DNA of 48,653 nucleotides from Kofleriaceae bacterium. Its GTDB lineage: Bacteria > Myxococcota_A > Polyangia > Haliangiales > Haliangiaceae. Positions 6,941 to 22,532 of this stretch are shown here, one piece after another. Location: positions 1 through 48,653 of the forward strand of contig JALHPV010000015.1 of assembly GCA_022842285.1 (NCBI GenBank), given 5' to 3'. A program made the position numbers and the translations under genes. Under the pieces are notes generated by a model. That model saw only the letters and a program-made list of their open reading frames with translations, was not told where the DNA came from and searched no databases. The first letter of the stretch is position 1; each line of letters starts with the position of its first letter.

Positions 6941-8122
6941 ATGTTCCAGCTCGACGAACAGACACAGATGGTAGCGGGCGTATTCCGGCAGTGGTGTCAG
7001 TCGACGCTGCAGCCGCGGGTGCCCGCGCTCGAGGCCGGCACCGAACAGCCATTCGACCTGATGAAGCAGATGGCGAAGACGTTCGGCTTCGACGCCATGC
7101 TCGGTGGTGCGGTCAAGAAGCGCCTCGCGAAGCTCAAGGCGGGCGAGACCGCGCCCGGCGAGTCGCTCGCCGCGTCGAGCGGGACCCCGATGATGATGCA
7201 CGTCGTGGTGAAGGAGCTCTCGCGCGTCTCGCCGGGCTTCGCGATGGGCTTCGGCGTATCGATGGGGCTCGCGGGGGGCTCGATCGTCGCGAAGGGCACG
7301 GCGGAGCAGATCGAGCGGTGGGGACTGCCGCTCGCCACGATGCAGAAGATCGGCGCCTGGTGTCTCACCGAGCCCGGAGCCGGCAGCGACGCCTTCGGAT
7401 CGATGCGCACGACCGCCACCGCCGATGGCGACGGGTATCGCCTGACGGGCAGCAAGACCTTCATCACCAACGGTCCTGGTGCCGACATCTTCCTCGTCTA
7501 CGCCCGTACCCCCGACGGCATCGGCAGCTTCATCGTCGAGCGCGCGATGAGCGGCGTGACGGTGGGCCCGCCCTTCAAGAAGATGGGCATGCGCGATTCG
7601 CCGACGAGCGAGGTCTTCTTCGATGACGTGAAGCTCGGCGCCGAGCACCGCCTGCCGGGTGGTCGCAGCGCGACGAAGGACAGCCTGGGGACCGAGCGCT
7701 CCGGCGTGCCCGCCATGGCGTGGGGCATCATCGAGCGCTGCTACGACATGAGCCTGCAGCACGTGCGCGACCGCAAGCAGTTCGGGCGCGCGATCGGCGA
7801 CTTCCAGGCCGTGCAGCTGAAGATCACCGATCTCTTCCTGAAGCTCCGCACCGTCGAGAACGTCGTGTTTCGGCTCGCATGGATGCAGCAGGCGGGCGTG
7901 AAGGACCAGCCGTTCGTGAATGCGTCCAAGGCGATGAGCGCACAGCTCGCCGTCGACGCTGCGCTCACGGCGATCCAGATCCACGGCGGCATGGGCTACA
8001 TGGAGGAGCTAGGGCTCGAGAAGCTCGCACGCGATGCCAAGCTCCTCGAGCTCGGTGCCGGCACGACCGACATCAACCTGCTCGCCGCCGCGCGCGAGCT
8101 GATCGGGCCGCTAGAAGCGTAG
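6941..8122 (+). CDS. acyl-CoA dehydrogenase family protein
   Basis: A 393-aa flavoprotein of the ACAD family, which oxidises acyl-CoA thioesters to the 2,3-enoyl-CoA and passes electrons to ETF. The signature WCLTEPGAGSD lies near residues 140-150, the RKQFGRAIGDFQAVQ helix near 277-291, and the C-terminal IHGGMGYMEELGLEKLARD near 347-365. The usual catalytic Glu of the YEGT motif is replaced by Ala373 in GAGTTD, while Glu252 (LGTERSG) sits where isovaleryl-CoA and long-chain dehydrogenases carry their catalytic Glu. This suggests an IVD/LCAD-type active site. ATG at 6941 is preceded by GGGGGTAGG. The gene converges with 8111-8764, overlapping by 12 nt. Confidence 0.88.
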   Translation: MFQLDEQTQMVAGVFRQWCQSTLQPRVPALEAGTEQPFDLMKQMAKTFGFDAMLGGAVKKRLAKLKAGETAPGESLAASSGTPMMMHVVVKELSRVSPGFAMGFGVSMGLAGGSIVAKGTAEQIERWGLPLATMQKIGAWCLTEPGAGSDAFGSMRTTATADGDGYRLTGSKTFITNGPGADIFLVYARTPDGIGSFIVERAMSGVTVGPPFKKMGMRDSPTSEVFFDDVKLGAEHRLPGGRSATKDSLGTERSGVPAMAWGIIERCYDMSLQHVRDRKQFGRAIGDFQAVQLKITDLFLKLRTVENVVFRLAWMQQAGVKDQPFVNASKAMSAQLAVDAALTAIQIHGGMGYMEELGLEKLARDAKLLELGAGTTDINLLAAARELIGPLEA

Positions 8123-8764
8123 CGAGAGGCCGGCGGTGCCGCCGCCGTCCCCCGTCGGGGTGATGTAGGGCGCCATGCTGTAGTAGCCGGGATACTGCCC
8201 CAGGCGCATGCGGAGCTCGCGCACCCGGCGATTGTGACCGGCCGGGCCGGTGAAGGCGTCGATGGATTCCCAGATGCGCAGCACGGAGAATCCGATCAAG
8301 CCAACGGCCATCACCGTGATCCCGCGGGAGTCGTTGCAGGAGCCTTCGTAGTCGTCGCATGCGTTCACCGCGTCCACGACGCCACCGACGATCAGGCCCA
8401 GCGACCCGATCTCGCCGAAGGTGAAGATCCAGCCCGTGTCACTCCACCGGCCCTGGATGGCCTGTCCCACGCCGAAGCCGAAGAAGATCGCGCCGAGTCC
8501 GCCGAGCGCGACGTGGGAGCTGTCGATCTCGCCTCGCATGAGGATGTCGCGCTCCTCCTCGGTGATCTCCACGGCATACTGCTGCGGCGACGGCGCGTAG
8601 TAGTTGCCTTGCGGCGGCGGTCCGTAGGCCGGCTGGGGAGCGGGCGGTGCGTAAGGCCCTTGCTGGGCCGGCGGCGGATACGAACCTTGATTATCTGGCC
8701 CAGGCTGCGCGCTGGCGATCGACGTGAGGCAGAGCAAGCCAACGGCGCCAGCGCGAATCCCCAT
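8111..8764 (-). CDS. exported protein with Pro/Gln/Tyr-rich linker and hydrophobic core
   Basis: A 217-aa protein of unknown function. It begins with a likely signal peptide (MGIRAGAVGLLCLTSIASA) and is followed by a linker of Pro, Gln, Gly and Tyr to about residue 62. A second half then has two or three hydrophobic stretches (about 88-105, 115-130 and 148-165). Two Cys in ACDDYEGSC could pair. The C-terminus ends in SLRF, with a final aromatic as in many outer-membrane proteins, but that alone is weak evidence. The stop lies inside the end of the acyl-CoA dehydrogenase gene on the other strand. Confidence 0.65.
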   Translation of the reverse strand: MGIRAGAVGLLCLTSIASAQPGPDNQGSYPPPAQQGPYAPPAPQPAYGPPPQGNYYAPSPQQYAVEITEEERDILMRGEIDSSHVALGGLGAIFFGFGVGQAIQGRWSDTGWIFTFGEIGSLGLIVGGVVDAVNACDDYEGSCNDSRGITVMAVGLIGFSVLRIWESIDAFTGPAGHNRRVRELRMRLGQYPGYYSMAPYITPTGDGGGTAGLSLRF

Positions 8765-8841
8765 GCGCCGAGGTTATCGCGGCTTCGGCTCGGCGCGGGC
8801 AACTTGTCGATCCGGAGCCGTAGGTGTGACTTCGCCCACGA

Positions 8842-9357
8842 CTAGAGATCGATCCCGTTGCGCTCGACCACGGCCTCGACGCAGCCCAACCGCGCCGCAC
8901 AGTCTGCAGCGTTCGTGCACTCGATCATCTCCTCCATGATCGGCTCCGAGATGAGGCGAATCAGGCTCGCGTCGTCATCGCCCTCCAGCGTGCACGCCTC
9001 CTCGCTGATTCCGCTCTCCGCGCATCCGAGGAGGTTGGCGCGGCACGCATCCTCCCACTCATCATGAATCGGAAGCCGCGAGATCTGACCGAGGCAGGTC
9101 TCCTCCCGGCCCTCGCACGTGAGGTCACCGATGCACTCCGCGAGGTCACCGAAGGCATCGGAGCGCGGCCAGCCGTCGAAGTCGTCGCGGCATTCGGCGA
9201 CGCAGCCCTCGACGGTCTCCGTCTCACCTTCCTCGAGGCAGGCCACATCGCGCGTGCAGATCTTCTGGCAGCCGTCACGGACCTCGGACTCGGAGGCCGG
9301 CCCCGCGCCATTGCCGCCACACGCTGCCAGGACAACCATCACCATGAATCGCTTCAT
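8842..9357 (-). CDS. Cys-rich lipoprotein, 171 aa
   Basis: A short lipoprotein of unknown function. The N-terminus MKRFMVMVVLAACGG holds a lipobox (LAAC), so the mature protein would begin at Cys13. The remainder is acidic and contains many Cys spaced as in small disulfide-bonded domains (for example CQKICTRDVACLEE, CVAEC, CIGDLTCEGREETC). This style of Cys-rich lipoprotein is common in myxobacteria. ATG at 9357 is chosen because it gives the signal peptide; longer frames are Arg/Ser-rich and implausible. It lies 13 nt downstream of the 9371-10513 gene on the same strand and is probably cotranscribed. Confidence 0.7.
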   Translation of the reverse strand: MKRFMVMVVLAACGGNGAGPASESEVRDGCQKICTRDVACLEEGETETVEGCVAECRDDFDGWPRSDAFGDLAECIGDLTCEGREETCLGQISRLPIHDEWEDACRANLLGCAESGISEEACTLEGDDDASLIRLISEPIMEEMIECTNAADCAARLGCVEAVVERNGIDL

Positions 9358-9370
9358 GGCGTCGATCTTC

Positions 9371-10513
9371 TCATGGACGCGAGCGACGCAGCACCACCTG
9401 CAGATCGCCCCCGGTGGCAAACAACTGACCGACGTGGCGAATCTGCGAGAGCTCGTTCGCGAGGAAGTCGGCCGTATCGACCGAATCCTGCGCCTCCCGC
9501 GCGTGGGCCGCGAGCAGGCCGCCGACCTGGTAGTAGACCTCGTCGCGATTCCCGGTCTGGACCGGCTCGAGGAGCTCGCGTTCGGCGAGGAGCTCCAGGA
9601 ACCGCTTCGCCCACGCGGCCAGCTCCTCGGCCCGCATGTGCGTCTCGAGCTCCACGGGGGCGGTCGCATCGTCGACCTCGTCGACGTCGACCGGCACGGG
9701 GGTCGCGAGCCGATTCACGCTCGATCGCTCGACGGTACGCGCGGGCTCTTGCCGCGAGGCCAGCGCCTCCTTGCGATCGATGTCGCCCATCATGAGGAGC
9801 GCACTCGGAATGCGGCCCTCGACCGGGATCGCCGAGCCGAGGTCGCCCTCCTCGAGGAAGGTTGCGAAGCCCGTGCGCGCAACCTCCCACGAGATGAGAT
9901 CGCAGCCCGGTACCACGAAGTCACCGCCGTCCGGATCGCTCAGCGTGATCGTGTCCGTGCGAGCCGGATCGCCGCACGCGGTCGCGTAGCCCTCGACCGA
10001 CTCGACGACGTAGAGCGCACACTCGTCACCGGCGAGCACGGCGACGAGCTGGTCGTCGGCCGCGGACCACATGCGCACGAGGCGCGGCTGGTCGAACGAC
10101 GCGGTGTGCAGACCATCGAGCGCCTTCTGCAGCATCTCTGCGCCGGTGATGACGAGCGCATCGTCGCCGTACTCGCCCCAGATGAGGAGCGGCTCACCCG
10201 ACGGCGTGCGGTGCTTCGTCTTCACGAGATCGAGGCGCTCGGCGGGAACCTCGATGAGGAGGCCGTCGGCGATCTCTCGCATCTGCGGCTCGGCGAGCAA
10301 GACCTCCCACTTCGCCTGCCCGCTCGACTCGATGTACGTGAACGCGTAAATGCTCGCGCCGTCGCCGAGGCGCTCGACGCGGCCGCCGTGGCCGCACTCG
10401 TGATGGAAGGCGTCCTCGGCGTCGAGGAGCTTATCGTCCTCGGGCCCATCGACATACGCCACGACCTCCTGGAGGAAGGCGCGGAAGTCATCGGGGACGA
10501 GGAAGGGGACCAC
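9371..10513 (-). CDS. hypothetical cytoplasmic protein, 380 aa
   Basis: I do not recognise a family. The sequence is acidic, mixed alpha/beta in character, without signal peptide or membrane helices. The N-terminal half (about 1-230) looks like one folded domain, a low-complexity Val/Asp/Pro segment lies near 260-290, and a helical C-terminal domain follows (AEELAAWAKRFLELLAEREL). The proposed GTG start at 10513 lies 20 nt after the stop of the upstream metallopeptidase gene, with a small CTCGGGGCCGAG palindrome between them. No strong ribosome binding site is visible, so the start is uncertain. Confidence 0.6.
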   Translation of the reverse strand: MVPFLVPDDFRAFLQEVVAYVDGPEDDKLLDAEDAFHHECGHGGRVERLGDGASIYAFTYIESSGQAKWEVLLAEPQMREIADGLLIEVPAERLDLVKTKHRTPSGEPLLIWGEYGDDALVITGAEMLQKALDGLHTASFDQPRLVRMWSAADDQLVAVLAGDECALYVVESVEGYATACGDPARTDTITLSDPDGGDFVVPGCDLISWEVARTGFATFLEEGDLGSAIPVEGRIPSALLMMGDIDRKEALASRQEPARTVERSSVNRLATPVPVDVDEVDDATAPVELETHMRAEELAAWAKRFLELLAERELLEPVQTGNRDEVYYQVGGLLAAHAREAQDSVDTADFLANELSQIRHVGQLFATGGDLQVVLRRSRP

Positions 10514-10533
10514 GGGGCGGCTCGGCCCCGAGC

Positions 10534-12594
10534 TTACATCTCGATGGCGTAAACGTAGGTAGCGCGGGGGATCCGAGCGTACCGCTCCCGGATGGTCTCG
10601 TGAGGGACCACGGCCGAGCTGTCCACGTACTTCGCGAACAAGGCCTCGGCCGCCTTCACGTCGCCCCGGGCCTTGATGCCAGCCGTCACCTTCATCATCT
10701 CCTTGATGGCGGCCACGAGCTTGTCGCCGTGCACGATGAACGCACCCACATCCGTGCCGTTCGCGGCCTTGGCCTTCGCATCCCACGTGATCGCCCCCTG
10801 ATCGATCAGGAAGCCGACCTGGATCGCGGCGAGCTGGCTGTACGTCTTGCGATTCTTGTCGCCCGTGTACATGCCCTGGGAGATGTGGCCCAGGCACCAG
10901 ACGATGCCGTCGATGTAGCCCTGGGCGACGTACTCGGCATCGAGCACCTGCTTCGTCTTCAGAAAGTCGAAGAGGTACAGCGCGCCCGTCTGCGCCTTCA
11001 GCTCCTCGAGCACCGACGCGATCGGCCCCGTGAAGATGTCGCCGTCGTTCTTCCCGCCGACCGTGTAGTCATGCGACGGGCCGAGGTTGTGGGTCGCCTC
11101 GTGGAGGATCGTGTTCAGGAGCCCCGGGTCGGCCTTCGTGCTGGCGTAGGGCTTCATGCTCTCGGCATCGATGAGCGACTCGGCCGCGGCCTTGCGCGCA
11201 TCGCGCGTATCGCGATCGATGCCGACGTTCGTCATGGCGACGGTGCGACCGCGTCCCTCGTCGGCGACCTTGCCCCAGTTGGGCAGCGACTGACCGGCGG
11301 TGATGTTCATCGGATCGCGGTCATCGCCGGCGTTGATGACGATCTCGATGAAGTCCGGCAGGTGGAACGTCACCTTGCGCGGCGCGTACGGCTTGCCGGC
11401 GCGCTCGGCGATTGCCTGCTCCATGTCCTGCTGCACGGGGACGAGCTTGCTCTGCCATTCCTTCGAGGCCTGGCTGATGCGCGCGAACGTCAGATGGAGC
11501 CCGGCCTTCTCCGCGCATGGCTCCCAGTACGTCTCGTCGGGCGCGATGCGCACGTACCACTTGGAGTTGTCGACGTTCATCGCGGCCCACGCTTCGTTCG
11601 CGGGCTCCCAGTCGTTCGTCGTGAAGCTGCCGGCTGCCGCCTTGAGGTACGCCACGAGCGCGGCCTCGCTCGGATCCTTCAACGCCTCGGCAGCCGCAGT
11701 GAGCTCGGCGGCGATCGCCTTGTACTGTTCGGCGTACGCCTCGGAATACGGGACCGCCTTCAGATCGGCCCCGTCTCCTCGCACGACGACGAAGTGATCG
11801 AGGAGCCCCTTGTCCTTCGGCTCCGACAGCTTCTTGCAGAAGTCGGCGTCGGCCTGGAGCGCGGCGGGATAGAGATCGAAGATTGGCTTCGGCGCGCCCG
11901 GGATCGCGGAGCACGCCGCATTGCCTTCGGTCGCTTGCCCCACACATGCCGGGCCGCGGTTGCGGCGGAAGAGGCTGCGGCTCGCCGCATCGGCCGGCAG
12001 CTTCGTCTCGAGGGCCTTGGAGCCGTTCTGCAGCTCGTACAGATCGTCGACGAGCTTGGCGATCTTCTGCATGCGCGCCACGAAGGCCTTCTCCTCCTTG
12101 GTGAACGCACCGATGCGCGTCCGGATCAGTGTGGCGCGGCCCTGGTCGAGATCCTGCGCCACGAGCGCCTGGCGCTGCCCCTCGGGCGTGCTCGGGTCGG
12201 CGGCCGGCGCCTTCATCGCCGCACCGATCGCGGCGTAGGCGGTGTAGAGCGCGTCGGTGAACGCGCCGTCCTTGACCCACTCGGCCGCGGGCGTCCCCGA
12301 GGTCGGATAGAACATCAACGACGCGACCTCGTCGGGATCGAGCGCCTTGTTCTCGTTCGTATCCTCGATCCAGTAGACGGGGAGGTTGGCGCGAACTGCC
12401 CACTTGTTGAAGTCCATGCGCGCGATCGCATCGAGCTTCTCGGGCTTCGTCGTCGTCGCCCCGGTGCCGGATCCAGAACCGGTCGCCGTCGCCCCCGGCG
12501 TGCCGCTGCCGAGATCCGGCGCTGGCTGCGGCTCCTTCTTGGATCCACATCCAGCCGCGAGGGCGAGCACCAGAGCGAGGCGTCCAGATTTCAT
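10534..12594 (-). CDS. M49-like (dipeptidyl-peptidase III-like) zinc metallopeptidase lipoprotein
   Basis: A 686-aa predicted lipoprotein. The signal peptide ends in LAAGC (lipobox) and is followed by a Gly/Ser/Thr/Pro linker. HEATH at residues 498-502 is an HExxH zinc site, and about 30 residues later VLEELKAQTGALYLF provides a Glu. That resembles the HExxxH plus EECRAE arrangement of peptidase family M49, although the spacing and the HExxH form differ from classical DPP III. I infer an envelope-bound zinc peptidase. ATG at 12594 is preferred over GTG at 12603. It is followed at 20 nt by 9371-10513 on the same strand. Confidence 0.65.
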   Translation of the reverse strand: MKSGRLALVLALAAGCGSKKEPQPAPDLGSGTPGATATGSGSGTGATTTKPEKLDAIARMDFNKWAVRANLPVYWIEDTNENKALDPDEVASLMFYPTSGTPAAEWVKDGAFTDALYTAYAAIGAAMKAPAADPSTPEGQRQALVAQDLDQGRATLIRTRIGAFTKEEKAFVARMQKIAKLVDDLYELQNGSKALETKLPADAASRSLFRRNRGPACVGQATEGNAACSAIPGAPKPIFDLYPAALQADADFCKKLSEPKDKGLLDHFVVVRGDGADLKAVPYSEAYAEQYKAIAAELTAAAEALKDPSEAALVAYLKAAAGSFTTNDWEPANEAWAAMNVDNSKWYVRIAPDETYWEPCAEKAGLHLTFARISQASKEWQSKLVPVQQDMEQAIAERAGKPYAPRKVTFHLPDFIEIVINAGDDRDPMNITAGQSLPNWGKVADEGRGRTVAMTNVGIDRDTRDARKAAAESLIDAESMKPYASTKADPGLLNTILHEATHNLGPSHDYTVGGKNDGDIFTGPIASVLEELKAQTGALYLFDFLKTKQVLDAEYVAQGYIDGIVWCLGHISQGMYTGDKNRKTYSQLAAIQVGFLIDQGAITWDAKAKAANGTDVGAFIVHGDKLVAAIKEMMKVTAGIKARGDVKAAEALFAKYVDSSAVVPHETIRERYARIPRATYVYAIEM

Positions 12595-12655
12595 GCGCCG
12601 CACGCTACCTCAACGCGTGCCGCACACAAGCTGCGTCGGTGGTGCGACGTGTCAG

Positions 12656-14056
12656 TCAGGGCTGCGACGCGAGCGGCCCGGAGGTGCAGGCGCCGGCGGG
12701 AGCCGCGGCTTGACCACACGGCGTAGCCCCCGGCGTGTTGATACGCACGCGTCCCGCCGCGCCGCCGCCGCCCGCACCGCCATTGCGTGCCGCCGTCGAG
12801 GAATCGGTGCCATCGACCCCGCCGAGCATGGTACTCGCGCCCGCGCCACCAGCCCCGGCCTGACTCGCTCCACCGTTGCCGCCGGCCACGCGCAGCGTAC
12901 CGGCACCGATCGAAACGCTCGGCGCCTCGACGAGGATCGAGCCACCACTACCGCCGCCGCCGCCCGTGGCCGACTTGAAGTCGATGTCCATGCCGACCGC
13001 AAAGCCCGCGCCGCCCTCCGCGGAGACGACACCGATGATCGAGACCGCGCCCCCGGCCGAGATCTGGAGGGCCCCACCGCCGCCGCCACCCGCGTGACCG
13101 CACTGGGTGGCGCAGGTCCCGTCCGCGCCGCTGCCGCCGCCGCTGCCGCCGACGAGCGGAGTCAGCGCTTGCGATGTGCACGCCATGCCGCCGGCACCAC
13201 CGGGACCGATCAGGAGCGGGATGCCTGAAGCGTTGCCGCCATAGCCCTGCCCGCCCTTGCCGCCGAGCCCGCCGTTGCCACCGCCACCACCACCGCCCGC
13301 CGCGGCTGCGGCCGCCTGCGTGTTGCGCACGCCACCGCGCCCTGCACACGGTCCGCTGCCCACCTGTCCGCCCGCGTCGTTCTCCGCGTTCGCACCCGCG
13401 AAGCCGCCCATGCCGCCGCGCCCCCCGGTCAGGGCGGAGGCCGCGCGACCATCCACGCGGAGCTGGCCCGCGATCGTGACGTTCCCCGTCACGAGCAGGA
13501 CGATCGCCGCGTTCGAGTCGCCATTGCCCGTCTCGACGAGCCGCGCGCCTCCGTCGATCTCCAACGAGCTGAGGCAGAACACCGCGATCGCCGGCTCGAG
13601 CCCCGCGCTCGGGATGACCGTCGACGGAACGACCATGCCCCCCGCGTTCAACACCGGAACGAGTGCGCGGTCGATGGTGGCCGTCTCGCTGTTCGCGATG
13701 GTGATGGCCGGCGCGGCCGATGTGCACTGTTGCTGGATCGCCGAGCTGAGGTTCGAGGCGCTGAAGCAAGCGCCGTCCGTGCACGCGAGATCGCAGGTCG
13801 TGGTCGTGAGGGTGCTGCCGTCCGCGCTGCACGTGGACAGCACGCGGCCATTGCAGCTCGTCGCGTTGGGGGTGCAGAGAGATGCATCCGGCGCCCCATC
13901 GAGGGGCGGCGCGTCGCTGGAGCTGGAGTCAGGCGAGGCGTCGGGGGGCTCACGATCGGCGTCCTCGCCGATCGGCGCATCCGGGGCCGCGCCGCCCGTG
14001 AATCCACATGCTCCGACCGCAACCGCGAGCCAGAGCCCGATGAGGGCACCGTTCAT
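12656..14056 (-). CDS. Gly-rich lipoprotein, 466 aa
   Basis: A surface-type lipoprotein. The signal peptide ends in AVGAC, followed by an Asp/Pro/Ser spacer (about 23-58), a small Cys-rich module (CTPNATSCNGRVLSTC, then CDLACTDGAC) and a conserved-looking beta region (about 100-200). The remainder to the C-terminus is dominated by GG and GGAGG tracts broken by hydrophobic beta-strand segments. The plan is the same as in the 337-aa lipoprotein at 23353-24366, without close sequence identity outside the Gly tracts. The role is unknown; an extracellular matrix or adhesion role is only a guess. Confidence 0.7.
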   Translation of the reverse strand: MNGALIGLWLAVAVGACGFTGGAAPDAPIGEDADREPPDASPDSSSSDAPPLDGAPDASLCTPNATSCNGRVLSTCSADGSTLTTTTCDLACTDGACFSASNLSSAIQQQCTSAAPAITIANSETATIDRALVPVLNAGGMVVPSTVIPSAGLEPAIAVFCLSSLEIDGGARLVETGNGDSNAAIVLLVTGNVTIAGQLRVDGRAASALTGGRGGMGGFAGANAENDAGGQVGSGPCAGRGGVRNTQAAAAAAGGGGGGGNGGLGGKGGQGYGGNASGIPLLIGPGGAGGMACTSQALTPLVGGSGGGSGADGTCATQCGHAGGGGGGALQISAGGAVSIIGVVSAEGGAGFAVGMDIDFKSATGGGGGSGGSILVEAPSVSIGAGTLRVAGGNGGASQAGAGGAGASTMLGGVDGTDSSTAARNGGAGGGGAAGRVRINTPGATPCGQAAAPAGACTSGPLASQP

Positions 14057-14229
14057 GCGGGGAGCCTACGGGCGGTCGTCCCGGATCGCGACTTTCCACC
14101 CGTGCCGAGCGCCAGCGCACGGTGGGCGCTCGCGCTCTCCAGTCCCGTGAAATCGCCCGGGAACTCAGCAGGATCTCACGCTCGTTTTCGAGCCGTTACG
14201 GGCATATACCATGCACCACGCGAGGGACC
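14057..14229 (+). promoter_or_regulatory. Intergenic region between Gly-rich lipoprotein and hybrid kinase genes
   Basis: This gap serves the divergent genes at 14056 (minus) and 14230 (plus). GCATATACC at about 14201-14209 is unusually AT-rich for this genome and could be a -10 region for the kinase operon. If so, transcription would begin just before the TTG at 14230 and the longer GTG start at 14122 would be excluded. This is inference from composition only. Confidence 0.3.
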
Positions 14230-15903
14230 TTGGGCAGCGATCTTCCGTACGAGCTGGACGACGACACCGGGCCACCAAGCGTCAGCTACGGGCGCGACAT
14301 CCTGGTAGTCGACGACAACCAGTCGAACCTCGTCGCGATCGAGGCGGCGCTGCAATCCCTGGGGCGCAAGCTCGTGCTCGCGAGCTCGGGGGTCGAGGCC
14401 CTCGGCTGTCTCCTCGAGCAAGACTTCGCGCTGATCATCCTCGACGTCGCGATGCCGGGGATGGATGGCTTCGAGACGGCGAAGCTCGTGCGCTCGCGCG
14501 ACAAGAATCGCTCGACGCCGATCATCTTCGTGACCGGCCTGTCGTGGCAGGACGACGCGGTGATCCGTGGTTACGAGCTCGGCGCGTTCGACTTCCTCAT
14601 GAAGCCGATCCGCCCCGAGGTGCTGCGCGCCAAGGCGAGCGTGTTCGTGCAGCTGCAAGAGCGCACCATCGAGCTGCAGGAGAAGGCCGACGAGCTTCGC
14701 CGCGCGCAGGCGCGCAATCACGAGCGCGAGCTCCAGGCTCTCAGCAAGCGGTTCGAGAACGATTCGCTCGAGTACCAGATGAAGCAGCTCGCGGAGATCG
14801 ATCGCCGCAAGGACGAGTTCCTCGCGATCCTCTCGCACGAGCTGCGTAATCCCTTGCAGCCGCTCCAGACGGCCGTCGAGGTGCTCGATCACGACCCCGA
14901 TGCGCCCGTGCCTCCACGCATCCGCGGCATCATTCACCGCCAGGTCCATCACATCACGCGCCTCGTCGACGACTTGCTCGACATCGCGCGCCTGAACGCC
15001 GGCAAGCTCGAGCTGCGCCGCGAGGTGGTGCGGCTGTGCGCAGTGGTCGACGAAGCCGTCGAGTCGACACGCAAGCTGGCCGAGGCGCGGACCCACAATG
15101 TCGTCGTGGTCGGCGCCGACGCGCCCGCAGCCGTCCATGGCGACTCGACGCGCCTCGTCCAGGTGGTGTCGAACCTCCTCTCGAACGCGATCAAGTACAC
15201 GCCGCCGAACGGCAAGATCACCGTCGAGTGCGGCATGCGCGACGGGTATGGCTTCATCCGCGTCACCGACAACGGCAAGGGCATCACCGCGAAGCTCTTG
15301 CCCCGCGTGTTCGACATGTTCGTCGACGAGCGCACCGAGCCCTCCGGGGCAGGTGGGCTCGGCCTCGGGCTCGGCCTCGTGAAGCGGCTCGTCGAGATGC
15401 ATGGTGGCTCGGTCCACGCGTTCTCCGAAGGGACGGGCAAGGGCGCGAGCTTCGAGATCCGCCTCGCCCTCGTCGACGCGCCCGCGGTGGCACGCACCCG
15501 GAACCAGACGAAGCTGCCGCCGAAAGGCCCGCTGCGCGCCGTCGTGTGTGACGACGCCCCGGACCTGCGCGAGCTGATCGCGGACCTGTTGCGCCTCCAC
15601 GGACACGTGGTGACGGAGGTCTCGGACGGTCCCGCCGCCATCGAGGCGGTGCTGCGCGAGAAGCCTGACGTGGCGCTGATCGATATCGGCCTTCCGGAGA
15701 TGGATGGTTACACGGTGTCGCGGGAGATTCGTTCGCGACTCGCCGGCGCCGGGGTTCGTCCGCGCTTGATCGCGATGACCGGCTACGGCCAGGCCTCCGA
15801 TCGAGCCGCCGCCTTCGAAGCGGGCTTCGACGAGCACATCACGAAGCCGGCGACCGCCGACACGATTCTTCGAGCGCTCCACGGCACCGATCCAGAAGGG
15901 TGA
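14230..15903 (+). CDS. hybrid histidine kinase, REC-HisKA-HATPase-REC
   Basis: A 557-aa cytoplasmic signalling protein with no membrane span. An N-terminal receiver carries DD and phospho-acceptor Asp72 ([11 protein letters not shown]). A coiled coil at about 135-190 leads to HisKA with SHELRNPL, His203. HATPase boxes are [15 protein letters not shown] and [11 protein letters not shown]-terminal receiver carries Asp485 ([11 protein letters not shown]). There is no DNA-binding output, so it probably works in a phosphorelay. TTG at 14230 has GAGGGA just upstream and a possible -10 before it. GTG at 14122 is the only other workable start and would add 36 residues. The stop is 8 nt before the ATG of the giant kinase gene, so the two are very likely cotranscribed. 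Confidence 0.85.
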   Translation: MGSDLPYELDDDTGPPSVSYGRDILVVDDNQSNLVAIEAALQSLGRKLVLASSGVEALGCLLEQDFALIILDVAMPGMDGFETAKLVRSRDKNRSTPIIFVTGLSWQDDAVIRGYELGAFDFLMKPIRPEVLRAKASVFVQLQERTIELQEKADELRRAQARNHERELQALSKRFENDSLEYQMKQLAEIDRRKDEFLAILSHELRNPLQPLQTAVEVLDHDPDAPVPPRIRGIIHRQVHHITRLVDDLLDIARLNAGKLELRREVVRLCAVVDEAVESTRKLAEARTHNVVVVGADAPAAVHGDSTRLVQVVSNLLSNAIKYTPPNGKITVECGMRDGYGFIRVTDNGKGITAKLLPRVFDMFVDERTEPSGAGGLGLGLGLVKRLVEMHGGSVHAFSEGTGKGASFEIRLALVDAPAVARTRNQTKLPPKGPLRAVVCDDAPDLRELIADLLRLHGHVVTEVSDGPAAIEAVLREKPDVALIDIGLPEMDGYTVSREIRSRLAGAGVRPRLIAMTGYGQASDRAAAFEAGFDEHITKPATADTILRALHGTDPEG

Positions 15904-15911
15904 AACGACCT

Positions 15912-22262
<6,351 letters not shown>

Positions 22263-22532
22263 CAGGTCGTTCGCGCTTCGCGCGAGGGCATGACGAGGCG
22301 GCCGCAGCTCCGCGCCACGGGGGCTGGGTCCGCTCGCCCCGTCGCATGAGACGGAGTGCTCGCACCACCGGCGTGCCATGCGCACCAACTCACGCCGGCG
22401 CCCGACTGAGCCGCCTCCCCGCTACGGTGCTCGAGACCCACCCCCGATGTCGCTCCGCAGGCGGCCTGCCTCGTTCATGCCCCAACCGCGCGCTCCCCGC
22501 CCCCCGCTTCGTCCTCCACGTAGCATGCAGGC
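22263..22532. other. Intergenic strip with hairpin and 50-bp repeat
   Basis: No gene is visible. At 22271-22285 TCGCGC-TTC-GCGCGA forms a 6-bp hairpin 10 nt after the kinase stop. Its motif also occurs near 17-33 and 23281, so it is a repeat as much as a terminator. At 22434-22483 lies the first copy of the 50-bp direct repeat described separately. The last 20 bases carry GCAGG before the DMP19-like ATG. Confidence 0.5.
22434..22483 (+). repeat. 50-bp direct repeat, copy 1
   Basis: This 50-bp block is identical to 23145-23194 and in the same orientation. It includes GCAGGC-G-GCCTGC, a small palindrome, and starts AGACCCACCCCCGATG. The two copies bracket the DMP19-like gene (22533-22970) and the 3'-end gene fragment at 23053-23142. 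Read on the minus strand it could encode MNEAGRLRSDIGGGS, probably without meaning. Confidence 0.85.

Noticed and set aside
1984-8122. A complete box (benzoyl-CoA) degradation cluster
   Set aside because: Only a BoxC-like gene is present; the neighbouring acyl-CoA dehydrogenase is divergent and belongs to another family, and boxA, boxB and a CoA ligase are absent.
10600-12726. About 700-codon plus-strand open frame opposite the metallopeptidase gene
   Set aside because: Shadow of the lipoprotein gene; Arg/Val/Leu-rich without motifs.
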